Assembly: GCA_046328995.1 (NCBI GenBank)
Contig: JAXLVN010000007.1
Coordinates: forward strand, 62,001 to 126,000
Source of the DNA: JADJXV01 sp046328995
GTDB taxonomy: Bacteria; Bacteroidota; Ignavibacteria; Kapaibacteriales; UBA961
Reading direction: 5' to 3'
DNA: 64,000 bases
Shown: positions 27,817 to 36,511 of the stretch, in pieces
Numbering within the stretch: position 1 is the stretch's first letter
Layout: every line of letters starts with the position of its first letter
Notes under the pieces: model-generated
Databases searched by the model: none
What the model was told of the DNA's origin: nothing
Seen by the model: only the letters and a program-made list of their open reading frames with translations
Program-made: the position numbers and the translations under genes

Positions 27817-28680
27817 ATGAAGAATCATTTCAATGAAGCAATTCGGGAAAAACTCAATCAGCAATTACGAGAAATTGAAGTTCATTTTGATGCTGATTTA
27901 ATTTTCTTTTACGGCGAAATTCACCCCATTTTTGTCAAGTGGTTTCGTGATTTTATAGAAGACATCAAGAATCATGATGAGTTTGACAGAAATCGACTCG
28001 TTATCATGCTAAATACACCGGGTGGCAGTGTTGAGACCGTCGAGAAGATGGTGGAAATCATTCGCTTTCACTATGAAGAAGTATTTTTTATTGTTCCTGA
28101 TTACGCAATGTCTGCAGGAACAATATTTTGTATGTCCGGAGACAAAATATATATGGATTACTCTTCATCCCTTGGACCTATTGATCCCCAAGTATTTAAC
28201 GGTAAAAACTGGGTGCCAGCACTTGGATATTTAGATAAAGTTGAAGAACTGATACAAAAATCATCAGATAACAACTTAACTGACATAGAATTAATTATGT
28301 TGCAAAAATTAGACCTTGCAGAATTACGACAATACGAAATGGCTCGAAATTTGACGGTCGAACTCCTCAAAGTGTGGTTAGTAAAGTATAAATTTAAAGA
28401 TTGGCATACCCACTCTTCTACAAAGAAGAAGGTTACAGAGCAAGAAAAAAAGAAGCGAGCTGAAGAAACCGCACGACTCCTCAGTAACAACAAACTTTGG
28501 CATTCGCATGGGCGGTACATTGGAATTAATACAGTACGCGATGTTCTAAAAATTCGGATAGAAGATTATTCCAACGATAAACCCAAACAGACACTGATTA
28601 GAGAATATAATGATTTGATTTGTCAATACATCCGCGAAAAAAACATACCATTTCTCATTCATTCACGCATATATTTTTAG
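27817..28680 (+). CDS. SDH-type Clp-fold serine protease
   Basis: This 287-residue protein has the Clp/crotonase fold of SppA-like SDH serine proteinases. Visible motifs are LNTPGGSVETVEKMVEIIR (TPGGS at 67-71), DYAMSAGTIFCMSGDKIYMD with the likely nucleophile Ser99, and SSSLGPIDPQV at 116-125. The C-terminal part has a charged helix (KKKVTEQEKKKRAEETARLL). No signal peptide or transmembrane segment is present, so it is probably cytoplasmic. Related proteases are recurrent in accessory regions. Base composition is clearly more AT-rich than the neighbours, which suggests acquisition by transfer. A very small gene follows directly with its ribosome-binding site overlapping this stop codon. Confidence 0.88.
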   Translation: MKNHFNEAIREKLNQQLREIEVHFDADLIFFYGEIHPIFVKWFRDFIEDIKNHDEFDRNRLVIMLNTPGGSVETVEKMVEIIRFHYEEVFFIVPDYAMSAGTIFCMSGDKIYMDYSSSLGPIDPQVFNGKNWVPALGYLDKVEELIQKSSDNNLTDIELIMLQKLDLAELRQYEMARNLTVELLKVWLVKYKFKDWHTHSSTKKKVTEQEKKKRAEETARLLSNNKLWHSHGRYIGINTVRDVLKIRIEDYSNDKPKQTLIREYNDLICQYIREKNIPFLIHSRIYF

Positions 28681-28691
28681 GAGAATATCCT

Positions 28692-28901
28692 GTGAAGAAA
28701 TCAATTGTAACCGCACTTCAGGAAACGATTCAACAAGAGCAAACACGTACTTCCAGAACGAATGATAGAATTGAGACTTTGACAAAAAGACTCGAAAGAC
28801 TTGGGTATAATCATAAACCCGAGTATTCATTACCTCTGATAGATACTGTAGGCCGTAGCATATCTGATGAATTACAATATTGCTATACTATAGATACTTA
28901 G
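28692..28901 (+). CDS. Tiny protein coupled to SDH protease
   Basis: The frame starts at GTG 28692 (VKKSIVTALQETIQQEQ) and encodes 69 residues. TTTTTAGGAG just upstream merges the protease stop codon TAG with a strong ribosome-binding site (GGAG, 8 bases before GTG), which supports a real, translationally linked gene. The product is a charged helix (RTNDRIETLTKRLERLGY) with a short tail. No domain is recognised. It may bind, regulate or be a substrate of the protease, but nothing in the sequence proves this. Confidence 0.7.
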   Translation: MKKSIVTALQETIQQEQTRTSRTNDRIETLTKRLERLGYNHKPEYSLPLIDTVGRSISDELQYCYTIDT

Positions 28902-28970
28902 TGCTGCATATCCTGGTTAACTTGTCTAATGGTATCAGAGTTATCTTTCTCATCCATATATGCTCTGCAA

Positions 28971-28999
28971 TAGCCCATCTTACCATGGGCTATTTTTTT
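28971..28999 (+). terminator. Rho-independent terminator of the SDH islet
   Basis: TAGCCCAT and ATGGGCTA form an 8-bp stem with a short loop, followed by seven Ts. It lies 70 bp after the tiny gene. Confidence 0.8.
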
Positions 29000-29013
29000 G
29001 CTCTTTTCCAGAA

Positions 29014-29033
29014 TATGTGTAGTTTCGCTGTGG
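29014..29033 (+). repeat. 20-bp direct repeat, left copy
   Basis: TATGTGTAGTTTCGCTGTGG occurs here and again, identical and in the same orientation, at 32286-32305. The pair brackets the AraC, DUF779 and aldehyde dehydrogenase genes. Confidence 0.7.
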
Positions 29034-29191
29034 AATTGACGACAAATCTTCTCCTTACAGTACAAGCAGATACATTTGCATGGAGGCAACCATCCTTCCC
29101 TTATGCATGCAACACATCAATCGCAGGGTGAAGTGATGAGCCGGAAAGCAGAGAATTCAACGGATAACCGAATGCACAGAAATGTAAGCCC

Positions 29192-30118
29192 ATGATTAAC
29201 AACAAAATAACGCCCCTTGCGCCTGATCTGACCAATGAAGCGTCGCTCAAGACCTTGGTCGAGAATCGAACGATTTACAATCTTGAGAACTGTGAACTCA
29301 ATGTCTTTGAGACCTATCGGCAGTCGGAATTGGTGTCGCTGCAGTTTAATGATCTGGTCGTCACCAGCATGCTCAAGGGCAAGAAAATCATGCACTTGTA
29401 TGATCTGCCGGAATTTGAATATGTGCCCGGCGAGTCGGTGATTATTCCCGCTAATGTGGAGATGAGAATCGATTTTCCCGATGCCACGCTTCACACGCCT
29501 ACCCAATGCCTTGCCCTCGCGATTGACAATCAAAAAATCGAGGATACGCTCGCCTTTCTCAATGAAAAATACCCTAAAGAAGGTCGCGATAATTTCTGGA
29601 AACTCGACGAACGGAATTTCTTTTTTTATAATAATGCCGAGCTTGCGCATACGATTAACAAGCTGATTTCGATCTGTCAGAGTACGTCGGTGACCAAGGA
29701 TATTTTTGCTGATCTTGCCCTGCAGGAACTCCTCATACGAATCTCGCAATGCCAGACGATGAAAGATGTTAGCGAAGACGATATCCGGCAGCGGAGCTCG
29801 CAGTTGTCGCTCGTTGTTTCCTTCATCCGTCAGAACCTGACCAATCGTCTGTCGCTCAAATCGATCGCGAATGTGGCGAGCTTAAGCACTGCATCGCTCT
29901 ATCGTCTCTTCAAACGCGAACTCGGTATCAGTCCGGTGGAATTTATTATAATTGAACGAATTAAATACGCCAAGCGCCTGCTCAAAGACCAGAATATCTA
30001 CATCAAAAATGTGTCGTTCGAGGCGGGTTTTGATGATTGTAATTACTTCATCCGCGCCTTTAAGCACCACGAAGGCATCACTCCAAAACAGTATCAGCAG
30101 CTCAATGGCAGGGAATAA
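29192..30118 (+). CDS. AraC-family transcriptional regulator
   Basis: This 308-residue protein has an N-terminal cupin-like ligand domain (MHLYDLPEFEYVPGESVIIPANVEMRIDFPDAT) and a C-terminal double HTH at about 207-305: LSLKSIANVASLSTASLYRLFKRELGISPVEFI, then IKNVSFEAGFDDCNYFIRAFKHHEGITPKQY. This matches AraC activators next to aldehyde dehydrogenase and DUF779 genes. It reads toward those two genes, which lie on the opposite strand. Activation of the dehydrogenase by an aldehyde or alcohol signal is a reasonable inference. Confidence 0.92.
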   Translation: MINNKITPLAPDLTNEASLKTLVENRTIYNLENCELNVFETYRQSELVSLQFNDLVVTSMLKGKKIMHLYDLPEFEYVPGESVIIPANVEMRIDFPDATLHTPTQCLALAIDNQKIEDTLAFLNEKYPKEGRDNFWKLDERNFFFYNNAELAHTINKLISICQSTSVTKDIFADLALQELLIRISQCQTMKDVSEDDIRQRSSQLSLVVSFIRQNLTNRLSLKSIANVASLSTASLYRLFKRELGISPVEFIIIERIKYAKRLLKDQNIYIKNVSFEAGFDDCNYFIRAFKHHEGITPKQYQQLNGRE

Positions 30119-30128
30119 TCACCTGCTC

Positions 30129-30500
30129 CTACTCTGCATACGTCACGGGCGCAAGATCCACCATTTCCTCATCGGTAAATAATCGCGACTGCGTGATAAA
30201 GCGAATACCCATCGGGATTTCGAGCGAAAAGCTTGAGCCCCTGCCGGGTGTGGCGTGGATGCGTAACTGCGTGCATTTCCAGTATTCAAACTGATCGATG
30301 CTCATCCAGAATTCACAACCGTCGATAGTGCCGAGACATACGTCACTGCTGCCTACTTTAAAATCTCCCTTTTCAAAACACATCGGCTGCGAACCGTCGC
30401 AGCATCCGCCGCTTTGGTGGAACATCAATTCCCCAAATCTCTGCCGTAATTTCGCTATCACTTCGCTTGCTTCAGGACTGATCGTCACTCTCGGTGTCAT
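30129..30500 (-). CDS. DUF779 protein
   Basis: The protein (MTPRVTISPEASEVIAKLRQRFGELMFHQSGGCCDGSQPMCF) carries the DUF779 signature GGCCDGSxPMC with a Cys-Cys pair and ends in IRFITQSRLFTDEEM. DUF779 genes are typically neighbours of ExaC/AldB-type aldehyde dehydrogenases, and the function is unknown. I chose ATG 30500 because AAGGAGAG precedes it; the longest frame would add 15 residues across the upstream hairpin. It is downstream of the dehydrogenase, separated by a terminator-like hairpin. Confidence 0.92.
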   Translation of the reverse strand: MTPRVTISPEASEVIAKLRQRFGELMFHQSGGCCDGSQPMCFEKGDFKVGSSDVCLGTIDGCEFWMSIDQFEYWKCTQLRIHATPGRGSSFSLEIPMGIRFITQSRLFTDEEMVDLAPVTYAE

Positions 30501-30514
30501 AGTCTCTCCTTGTA

Positions 30515-30555
30515 TAAAAAATACCGGTATGGTTACGAGAGCCATACCGGTATTT
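30515..30555 (-). terminator. Intercistronic hairpin between aldehyde dehydrogenase and DUF779
   Basis: ATACCGGTATGG pairs perfectly with CCATACCGGTAT around a ten-base loop; on the minus strand it is followed by a run of Ts. It would end or attenuate transcription after the dehydrogenase, so DUF779 may be expressed at a lower level. Confidence 0.75.
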
Positions 30556-30574
30556 CTGCACAGAATATTATTTC

Positions 30575-32074
30575 TTAAAAGAATCCTAATTTCTTTTTAT
30601 CATAAGAAATTAGCATGTTCTTGGTTTGACGGTAATAGCCGAGCATCATCTTGTGATTCTCGCGGCCAAAGCCCGACTTTTTGTACCCGCCGAACGGAGC
30701 ATGTGCCGGATATGCATGATAGCAATTGACCCACACGCGTCCTGCCTGAATTGCGCGCGGCACTTGGTAGAGTTCGTGCGCGTCACGCGTCCACACGCCG
30801 GCGCCCAGGCCATAGAGCGTATCATTAGCGATAGCGATGGCTTCTTCGGTGGTTTTGAAGGTAGTTACGCACACGACAGGACCGAAGATTTCTTCCTGAA
30901 AGACGCGCATTTTGTTGTGTCCTTTGACCAAGGTCGGCTGAATATAATATCCGCCGGCAAGGTCACCGCCTAATTGCTGCACATCGCCGCCGCAGAGCAC
31001 TTCGGCGCCTTCTTCGCGGGCGAGCTTGAGATAGGATTGAATTTTCTCGTATTGGTCGTTCGATGCCTGCGCGCCCATCATGGTTGTTGGGTCGAGAGGA
31101 TTGCCCATTTTGATTGCGTTGGTGCGTTCAATTACTTTATTCATAAAGACTTCGTAAATGCTTTCATGCACCAGAATTCTCGACGGACATGTACATACTT
31201 CGCCTTGATTCACCGCAAACAGCACGGCGCCTTCGACTGCTTTATCAAAGAAATCATCATCGGCATCGGCGACGGACGGGAAGAAAATATTCGGCGATTT
31301 GCCGCCTAATTCCATCGTTACGGGAATTAAATTCTCGGATGCATATTGCATAATCAAACGTCCGGTCGTGGTTTCGCCGGTAAAGGAAACCTTTGAGATT
31401 CTTGATGATTGCGCAAGTGGCTTGCCTGCTTCCGGACCAAATCCCGTGACGATATTAATCACGCCTGCGGGCACGATATTCTGAATTAATTCCATCAAAC
31501 ACATGATCGACGTCGGCGTTTGCTCGGCCGGCTTTACTACGGTGGTGCATCCTGCGGCGAGTGCGGGAGCGATTTTCCAGGTAGCCATTAAAAGCGGGAA
31601 ATTCCAGGGAATAATTTGTCCGACGACGCCTAAAGGCTCGTGCATACAGATACTAACGGTGTGTTCGTCATGTTCGGAAATGCTGCCTTCTTCCGCGCGG
31701 ATCACGCCGGCAAAATACCGAAAATGGTCGATACACAGCGGCAAATCCACATGCACCGATTCACGGATCGGCTTGCCATTATCAATCGTTTCAATGGTCG
31801 CTAAGTACTGCAAATTCGCTTCCATACAGTCGGCGATTTTGTTGAGTATTCCCGCGCGATATGCTGCTGATGTCTTGCTCCATGACGGGAAAGCCGCATG
31901 GGCAGCATCTAATGCTAGTTCAATATCTTCCTTGCCCGAGCGCGCTGCCTGCGTGAAAGCTTTGCCGTCAATCGGGCTGATGTTGTCGAAATATTCGCCG
32001 TGCACGGGAGGCACGAATTGCCCGCCAATAAAATTCTCATACCGGGGCTTGAATTGTGGTCGTTGTTCTGACAT
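30575..32074 (-). CDS. NAD-dependent aldehyde dehydrogenase (ExaC/AldB type)
   Basis: This 499-residue enzyme oxidises an aldehyde, probably acetaldehyde, to the acid. It has GQIIPWNFPLLMATWKIAPAL (152-172), VVKPAEQTP, the conserved Glu in MELGGKSPNI (254-263), and GEVCTCPSR with the catalytic Cys294, the form typical of the acetaldehyde dehydrogenase II/ExaC group. The end carries WVNCYHAYPAHAPFGGYKKSGFGRE. Length fits the family (about 500). The AraC and DUF779 neighbours complete a familiar alcohol or aldehyde detoxification cassette. Nothing unusual in the active site. Confidence 0.96.
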   Translation of the reverse strand: MSEQRPQFKPRYENFIGGQFVPPVHGEYFDNISPIDGKAFTQAARSGKEDIELALDAAHAAFPSWSKTSAAYRAGILNKIADCMEANLQYLATIETIDNGKPIRESVHVDLPLCIDHFRYFAGVIRAEEGSISEHDEHTVSICMHEPLGVVGQIIPWNFPLLMATWKIAPALAAGCTTVVKPAEQTPTSIMCLMELIQNIVPAGVINIVTGFGPEAGKPLAQSSRISKVSFTGETTTGRLIMQYASENLIPVTMELGGKSPNIFFPSVADADDDFFDKAVEGAVLFAVNQGEVCTCPSRILVHESIYEVFMNKVIERTNAIKMGNPLDPTTMMGAQASNDQYEKIQSYLKLAREEGAEVLCGGDVQQLGGDLAGGYYIQPTLVKGHNKMRVFQEEIFGPVVCVTTFKTTEEAIAIANDTLYGLGAGVWTRDAHELYQVPRAIQAGRVWVNCYHAYPAHAPFGGYKKSGFGRENHKMMLGYYRQTKNMLISYDKKKLGFF

Positions 32075-32285
32075 AATTTACCTCAACATATTGATTAGAA
32101 AGGAGTATAAAATAACTACACAGCAAAAATAGCAAACGGAAAACGCAACCGATAGCACGATTCCATCAAATGATAGCATTGGATTTTCACATGAAAAATA
32201 ATCCCTGAAAATCGCAGAAAATGTGTCATTTTCCGGTAGAATTAATGCTCGTAAAACGTGATTTTGTGTTGCGCTTGTGGAGGAT

Positions 32286-32305
32286 TATGTGTAGTTTCGC
32301 TGTGG
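32286..32305 (+). repeat. 20-bp direct repeat, right copy
   Basis: Identical to 29014-29033. It lies upstream of the aldehyde dehydrogenase promoter region and 44 bp before the next plus-strand gene. Confidence 0.7.
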
Positions 32306-32349
32306 GAACAATCGGTAATTGCATCAGCATCACATTCGCCTAACTCATA

Positions 32350-32979
32350 ATGAAGCAAACCATCATCAAAGCAATGACGCTCCTGTCATTTACAGGACTC
32401 CTGACAGCATTCGTCCTCTATCGCGCCGGCGTGCTTGAGAATGTATTCCAATCCAGCCCGAATGGAGGGAAAATGCCCGGAATAGCCGCGCTCTCACCAC
32501 AAAGCGATTCTGCAAAAGCGATGCAAATCATGCCGTCTTCTAAGAGTTTTGGGGTTTTTCAAAATACCACAGCCAGAGGTAATTCTTCCCAAAGCGATTC
32601 CGCGAAAAGAGTCAACGACTCTCTTGCAAGGAAAATCAAGGATTCACTTGATAGTTATCATGAACGTGAACGGCTATTACTTTCTAGTTCGAAAAGTGGT
32701 GCCATAGTTAATAGTATAAAAATTGAATCGATTGGTAGTGAAAATATACAGGACTTAATTGAATTTCTCGATTCCATAAAAAATACTGACTCTTTTAAAC
32801 ATTTGCAAGATTCGTTACATAAGCAAAAATTACAAATAATGTCCAGCTCGAAAAGTGCTCGTACTATAGATATTCAATACATAAATTTGATACTTAGTAA
32901 AATTGACAGCATAATGAAAACCGACAGTTCGAAAATCAAGTCCCAAAAAACTCCCGCCACCAAAACCCCGAAGAAATAA
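32350..32979 (+). CDS. Membrane-anchored hypothetical protein with SSKS motifs
   Basis: This 209-residue protein has an N-terminal hydrophobic segment (about 8-27, LLSFTGLLTAFVLYRAGVL) that could be a signal anchor. The rest is Ser/Lys-rich, with three SSKS motifs each preceded by a hydrophobic residue (MPSSKS, LLSSSKS, IMSSSKS) and charged helical stretches (DSLARKIKDSLDSYHERERL). No enzymatic domain is recognised. The stop codon overlaps the start of the following hydroxylase gene by one base, so the two are translationally linked. Confidence 0.75.
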   Translation: MKQTIIKAMTLLSFTGLLTAFVLYRAGVLENVFQSSPNGGKMPGIAALSPQSDSAKAMQIMPSSKSFGVFQNTTARGNSSQSDSAKRVNDSLARKIKDSLDSYHERERLLLSSSKSGAIVNSIKIESIGSENIQDLIEFLDSIKNTDSFKHLQDSLHKQKLQIMSSSKSARTIDIQYINLILSKIDSIMKTDSSKIKSQKTPATKTPKK

Positions 32980-33839
32980 TGGAATTCCTTAGTATTCTTG
33001 CAGCTACCGGCGTGAGCATGATATTTTTACTGGTGGTCTTTGTACCAATGGAAAAGGTATTTCCTGCGCGGCGCGCGCAAAAAATCTTTCGCCCGAATTG
33101 GCTGCTTGATGTGTGCTTTTTTGTGGGGCAATATCTGCTTTGGAGTGGTGTGGTCTTGTCGGTGCTCAGTTATTTCAATACCTTTCTTTCGGGGATTATT
33201 CCTCAGAGTTTTAGAATATCCGTTCAGTCATTACCCTTTTTACTGCAAGCGTTTATCGTTTTATTTTTCAGTGATTTTCTTATTTATTGGGGGCATCGAT
33301 TGCAGCATAGGGTGGGATTTTTGTGGCGGTTTCACAAAGTGCATCATAGTGCCGAACATTTAGACTGGCTCGCTGCGCATCGTGAACATCCCATCGACTC
33401 AATTTACACAATCGGGCTCATCAATCTTCCGGCTTTTCTGCTCGGCTTCCCTCTCGAAACTCTTGCCGGTGTGATTGCATTTCGAGGAATTTGGGCTATT
33501 TACATTCATTCTAATGTTCGCCTGCCGCTTGGTCCGCTCCGCATTCTTATCGGTTCGCCCGAACTCCATCACTGGCATCATGACCTCGACAAAGATGCCG
33601 GAAATTACGCGAATATCTCGCCGATTATGGATGTACTTTTTGGTACGTATCGCTGCCCCGACCACGAACCTGAAGCGTTCGGCATACGGGAAGAATTTCC
33701 AAAAAATTATCTTGGTCAGCTTCTGTATCCGATGCTGCCGACTGTAGTCACAAAACGCATCGATGAGAAAATGCGGAGAATAATGCAGCAATCCGCTGAA
33801 GAACGACAATCAATCCCTCCACACGAAAACAACGTATAA
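32979..33839 (+). CDS. Sterol desaturase/fatty acid hydroxylase family protein
   Basis: This 286-residue membrane protein belongs to the di-iron hydroxylase family. The histidine clusters are GHRLQH, HKVHHSAEH and HHWHHDLD, which together bind the two irons. At least four hydrophobic segments are visible (for example ILAATGVSMIFLLVVFVPM and SLPFLLQAFIVLFFSDFLIYW). Substrates in bacteria include sterols, carotenoids and fatty acids; the exact one cannot be read here. It starts at an ATG overlapping the previous TAA. Confidence 0.93.
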   Translation: MEFLSILAATGVSMIFLLVVFVPMEKVFPARRAQKIFRPNWLLDVCFFVGQYLLWSGVVLSVLSYFNTFLSGIIPQSFRISVQSLPFLLQAFIVLFFSDFLIYWGHRLQHRVGFLWRFHKVHHSAEHLDWLAAHREHPIDSIYTIGLINLPAFLLGFPLETLAGVIAFRGIWAIYIHSNVRLPLGPLRILIGSPELHHWHHDLDKDAGNYANISPIMDVLFGTYRCPDHEPEAFGIREEFPKNYLGQLLYPMLPTVVTKRIDEKMRRIMQQSAEERQSIPPHENNV

Positions 33840-33841
33840 TT

Positions 33842-34825
33842 ATGCACGATCTCTTCCCCCATCTCACGCCCATACTTCCCGAAACCATCTTCACGTCGCG
33901 TCATGACGCGGAGGATATCCGTATCGGTGACCTGCTAGCGCCATTTCCGAAATCGCTCGCCGATCTATCCTCGGCTATTGTACTCGTCGGCGCACCGCAG
34001 GACATTGGCGTTGCGCGCAATGGCGGTCGCACCGGTGCGAAAGATGCGCCGGTTGCTATCCGTAAAGCGCTCTACAAGCTTACGCCGTATCTGTATGATA
34101 ATGGTCGTGTTGTGTCGCTTTCATCGCGTCGCTTATTCGACGCGGGCGACATTCTCACGGACGGTTCGCTTGAGGAAATACATCAGCGATTGCGTTCGGT
34201 GGTGCGGGCAATTCTCGATGCGGGCGGTTTCCCGATTGTGCTCGGCGGCGGACATGATATCGCCTATCCCGATGGCGCAGCGCTTGGCGATGTGGTGCAG
34301 GAAATTGGGGTGGTGAATCTTGACGCGCATACCGATGTGCGTCCGCTGATTAACGGACTCGCGCATTCGGGGAGTGGATTTCGCCAACTACTCGAAGATA
34401 AATCATTTAATATGAATCAATTTATTGAATTTGGCATTCAATCGTTTTCGGCTTCGGTGCAGCATTGTGAGTACGTGCAGGCGGCCGGTGGGAAGGTTGT
34501 ATTTTATGATGAAATCCGCAAATCGGGTTTCGAGGCAGCGTTTGCGGCTGCGCTTGAGAAGGCAGCGACGGACACCAAAGGCATGTATATTTCCTTTGAT
34601 ATTGATGCCATTGCCTCAGCGTATGCGCCGGGCGTGAGCGCGCCGGCAGCGATGGGTTTTACGGCGTATGAATATTGCAGAGCAGCGCTCATGGCGGGAC
34701 AGCATCCGCTTACGCGCGTGATTGACATTGTCGAGGTCAATCCGATGTATGACATTGACGGACGCACCGCCAAGCTCGCGGCACTGATAGCAGCGCATGC
34801 GATGGGCGGAATTGCAATGCGGTGA
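33842..34825 (+). CDS. Arginase/formimidoylglutamase-family ureohydrolase
   Basis: This 327-residue enzyme has the Mn-binding signatures of ureohydrolases: GGGHDIAYPD, VVNLDAHTDVRP and SFDIDAIASAYAPGVSAPA. The length and the GGRTGAKDAP opening fit formimidoylglutamase (HutG), which ends histidine degradation, better than arginase. No other hut gene is nearby, so the substrate assignment is moderate. It starts two bases after the hydroxylase stop. Confidence 0.9.
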   Translation: MHDLFPHLTPILPETIFTSRHDAEDIRIGDLLAPFPKSLADLSSAIVLVGAPQDIGVARNGGRTGAKDAPVAIRKALYKLTPYLYDNGRVVSLSSRRLFDAGDILTDGSLEEIHQRLRSVVRAILDAGGFPIVLGGGHDIAYPDGAALGDVVQEIGVVNLDAHTDVRPLINGLAHSGSGFRQLLEDKSFNMNQFIEFGIQSFSASVQHCEYVQAAGGKVVFYDEIRKSGFEAAFAAALEKAATDTKGMYISFDIDAIASAYAPGVSAPAAMGFTAYEYCRAALMAGQHPLTRVIDIVEVNPMYDIDGRTAKLAALIAAHAMGGIAMR

Positions 34826-35349
34826 ATTCGTTTCTCTGGCAATTGTGGTGGTTTGGCTGATTAAATTCTTCATGTAAGATTCTATTGTCTGTCATCCTGA
34901 ACTTGTTTCAGGATCTCCGTGGCTGTACCGTCTTGCTTTACCAAATACAAACGGAGATGCTGAAATAAATCACCAATGACAGTTTTATAACCTGTTCTTT
35001 TTACATGACTTGTATTTGCGTAAGAGAAAGAGTTTCCCACAGAGTTTCACAGAGTTTTTCACAGAGTTCACAGCGGAATACTGCTGTGTGTGACTCTGTG
35101 AGCATACCCTGTGTAACCCTGTGGGAGGAATTCTTCCGGCTACGTATAGCGGGACTCCTCTTTAGCAAGTGCTTGCTGTGTCATTACTTGCTTTTTTAAA
35201 GTTTTTAATTAGGCCTTCAGCATGACAGCGACCACCTCTACATTCCACTATTTGGCGCACCACAAATATTGTCATAGAACCAATATTCCTGTAAAATCTC
35301 CTATTTTTGCGGGTAATAATTGCATGTGGCATTCATTATTTAAATATAA
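34826..35349. other. Intergenic region with two repeat structures
   Basis: This 524-bp gap holds a GTCATCCTGAACTTGTTTCAG-type hairpin (34891-34918) and a larger imperfect inverted repeat at about 35030-35130. No gene is supported. Confidence 0.55.
35030..35130. repeat. CACAGAGTTT tandem and inverted repeat
   Basis: TTCCCACAGAGTTTCACAGAG starts a series of CACAGAGTTT units. CCCTGTGTAACCCTGTGGGA near 35108-35128 is the inverted counterpart, so the block can form a long imperfect hairpin. It is intergenic. Confidence 0.65.
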
Positions 35350-36363
35350 ATGATTCGACTTCTCCTTCTTCTCTTCATCTTCTCTGCTTCTCTTGCTACC
35401 GCGCAGGTTTTTCCTGAGTTCGGTGGTGAGCGAACGGGAATATCGATTGCTGCGGCACTGAAAATTGGTGTCGGGGCGCGCTCTGCGGGGATGGGCGAAA
35501 CATTTGTAGCGATCGCTGATGATGCTTCGGCGCTGTATTGGAATCCTGCCGGAATTACTCAATTCAAGACAAATCAAGCACTTTTTGGTTATACTCGTTG
35601 GCTGAGCGGTCTCACGCATCAGTCGGCGCAGGGCGTCTATCACTTGGACGAAACGAATTCCTTGGGCGTAAGCATGAGTATCCTCGGGATTGGTTCGATA
35701 CCGGTGACGACGGAGTTTCAGCCACGTGGTACGGGTGAGACCTTCCGCATGCAGGATGTGAATGTCGGACTGACGTATGCCCGGCAATTCACCGAACAGT
35801 TCAGCGCAGGCGTTACGCTCCACTATGTGCACGAAGTCCTTGGAAAAGCAACCGTTGGCGGTGTTCTCTTTGATGCCGGCACGTATTACCGGACCGGTCT
35901 CGGCACGTCCCGTTTTGCCGTTGCGGTGTCGAATTTTGGCGGTAAAATGACGCCGTCGGGTTCGGTGCCGACTGTCGGCGCTCTCCCGGATTTTAATGGC
36001 GGCACGCAGTCAGCATTTCAGTCGTTCGACCCGCCGATTAACTTTCGCATTGGCTTTGCTATGGAACCGATTAATGAGGAATCGTATCATCTGACGACGT
36101 CCCTGCAGCTCAATCATCCGAATGACAATGCAGAGAATTACTGTTTTGGCGTCGAATATTGGACGAAATTTCTCGGCAGTTTTCCGGCGGAAGTATCAGC
36201 TCGTGGCGGCTGGAAAATCAACGCCGGAGAGGAGAATCTCTCGTTTGGTGCAGGCGCTTTTTTGCCGATTGCCGAGCCACTAGGTCTTTCGATTGACTAC
36301 AGTTATTCTAATTTCAAGACTCTCGGCGGAGTGCATCGCATGAGCGCCGGACTTCGCTTCTAA
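35350..36363 (+). CDS. PorV/PorQ-like outer-membrane protein
   Basis: This 337-residue protein has a signal peptide (about 1-18, ending ATAQ) and the hallmark N-terminal segment GARSAGMGETFVAIADDASALYWNPAG. It continues as alternating beta strands (QDVNVGLTYARQFTEQFSAGVTLHYVHE) and ends in aromatic FKTLGGVHRMSAGLRF, as outer-membrane barrels do. PorV-type proteins shuttle or receive T9SS cargo at the outer membrane. Other PorV paralogues exist in such genomes, so the specific role here is uncertain. Confidence 0.9.
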   Translation: MIRLLLLLFIFSASLATAQVFPEFGGERTGISIAAALKIGVGARSAGMGETFVAIADDASALYWNPAGITQFKTNQALFGYTRWLSGLTHQSAQGVYHLDETNSLGVSMSILGIGSIPVTTEFQPRGTGETFRMQDVNVGLTYARQFTEQFSAGVTLHYVHEVLGKATVGGVLFDAGTYYRTGLGTSRFAVAVSNFGGKMTPSGSVPTVGALPDFNGGTQSAFQSFDPPINFRIGFAMEPINEESYHLTTSLQLNHPNDNAENYCFGVEYWTKFLGSFPAEVSARGGWKINAGEENLSFGAGAFLPIAEPLGLSIDYSYSNFKTLGGVHRMSAGLRF

Positions 36364-36511
36364 GGGTGAGAAGCGCTCTCCACTGCCGGCTATTACCGTT
36401 TCGTGATACGCTCAATTCAAAAAAAACACGTATCTTGCGTTTGAATTTCATCAGAAGCCGCATACAGCCGATACTTTAGCGGCTCGAAATTACATCAAGA
36501 AAGGAAAAAAA

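Larger units (their letters stand above)
28902..29191. other. Intergenic region between protease islet and AraC gene
   Basis: Contains a terminator hairpin at 28971-28999 and one copy of a 20-bp direct repeat (29014-29033). No gene is supported. Confidence 0.5.
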
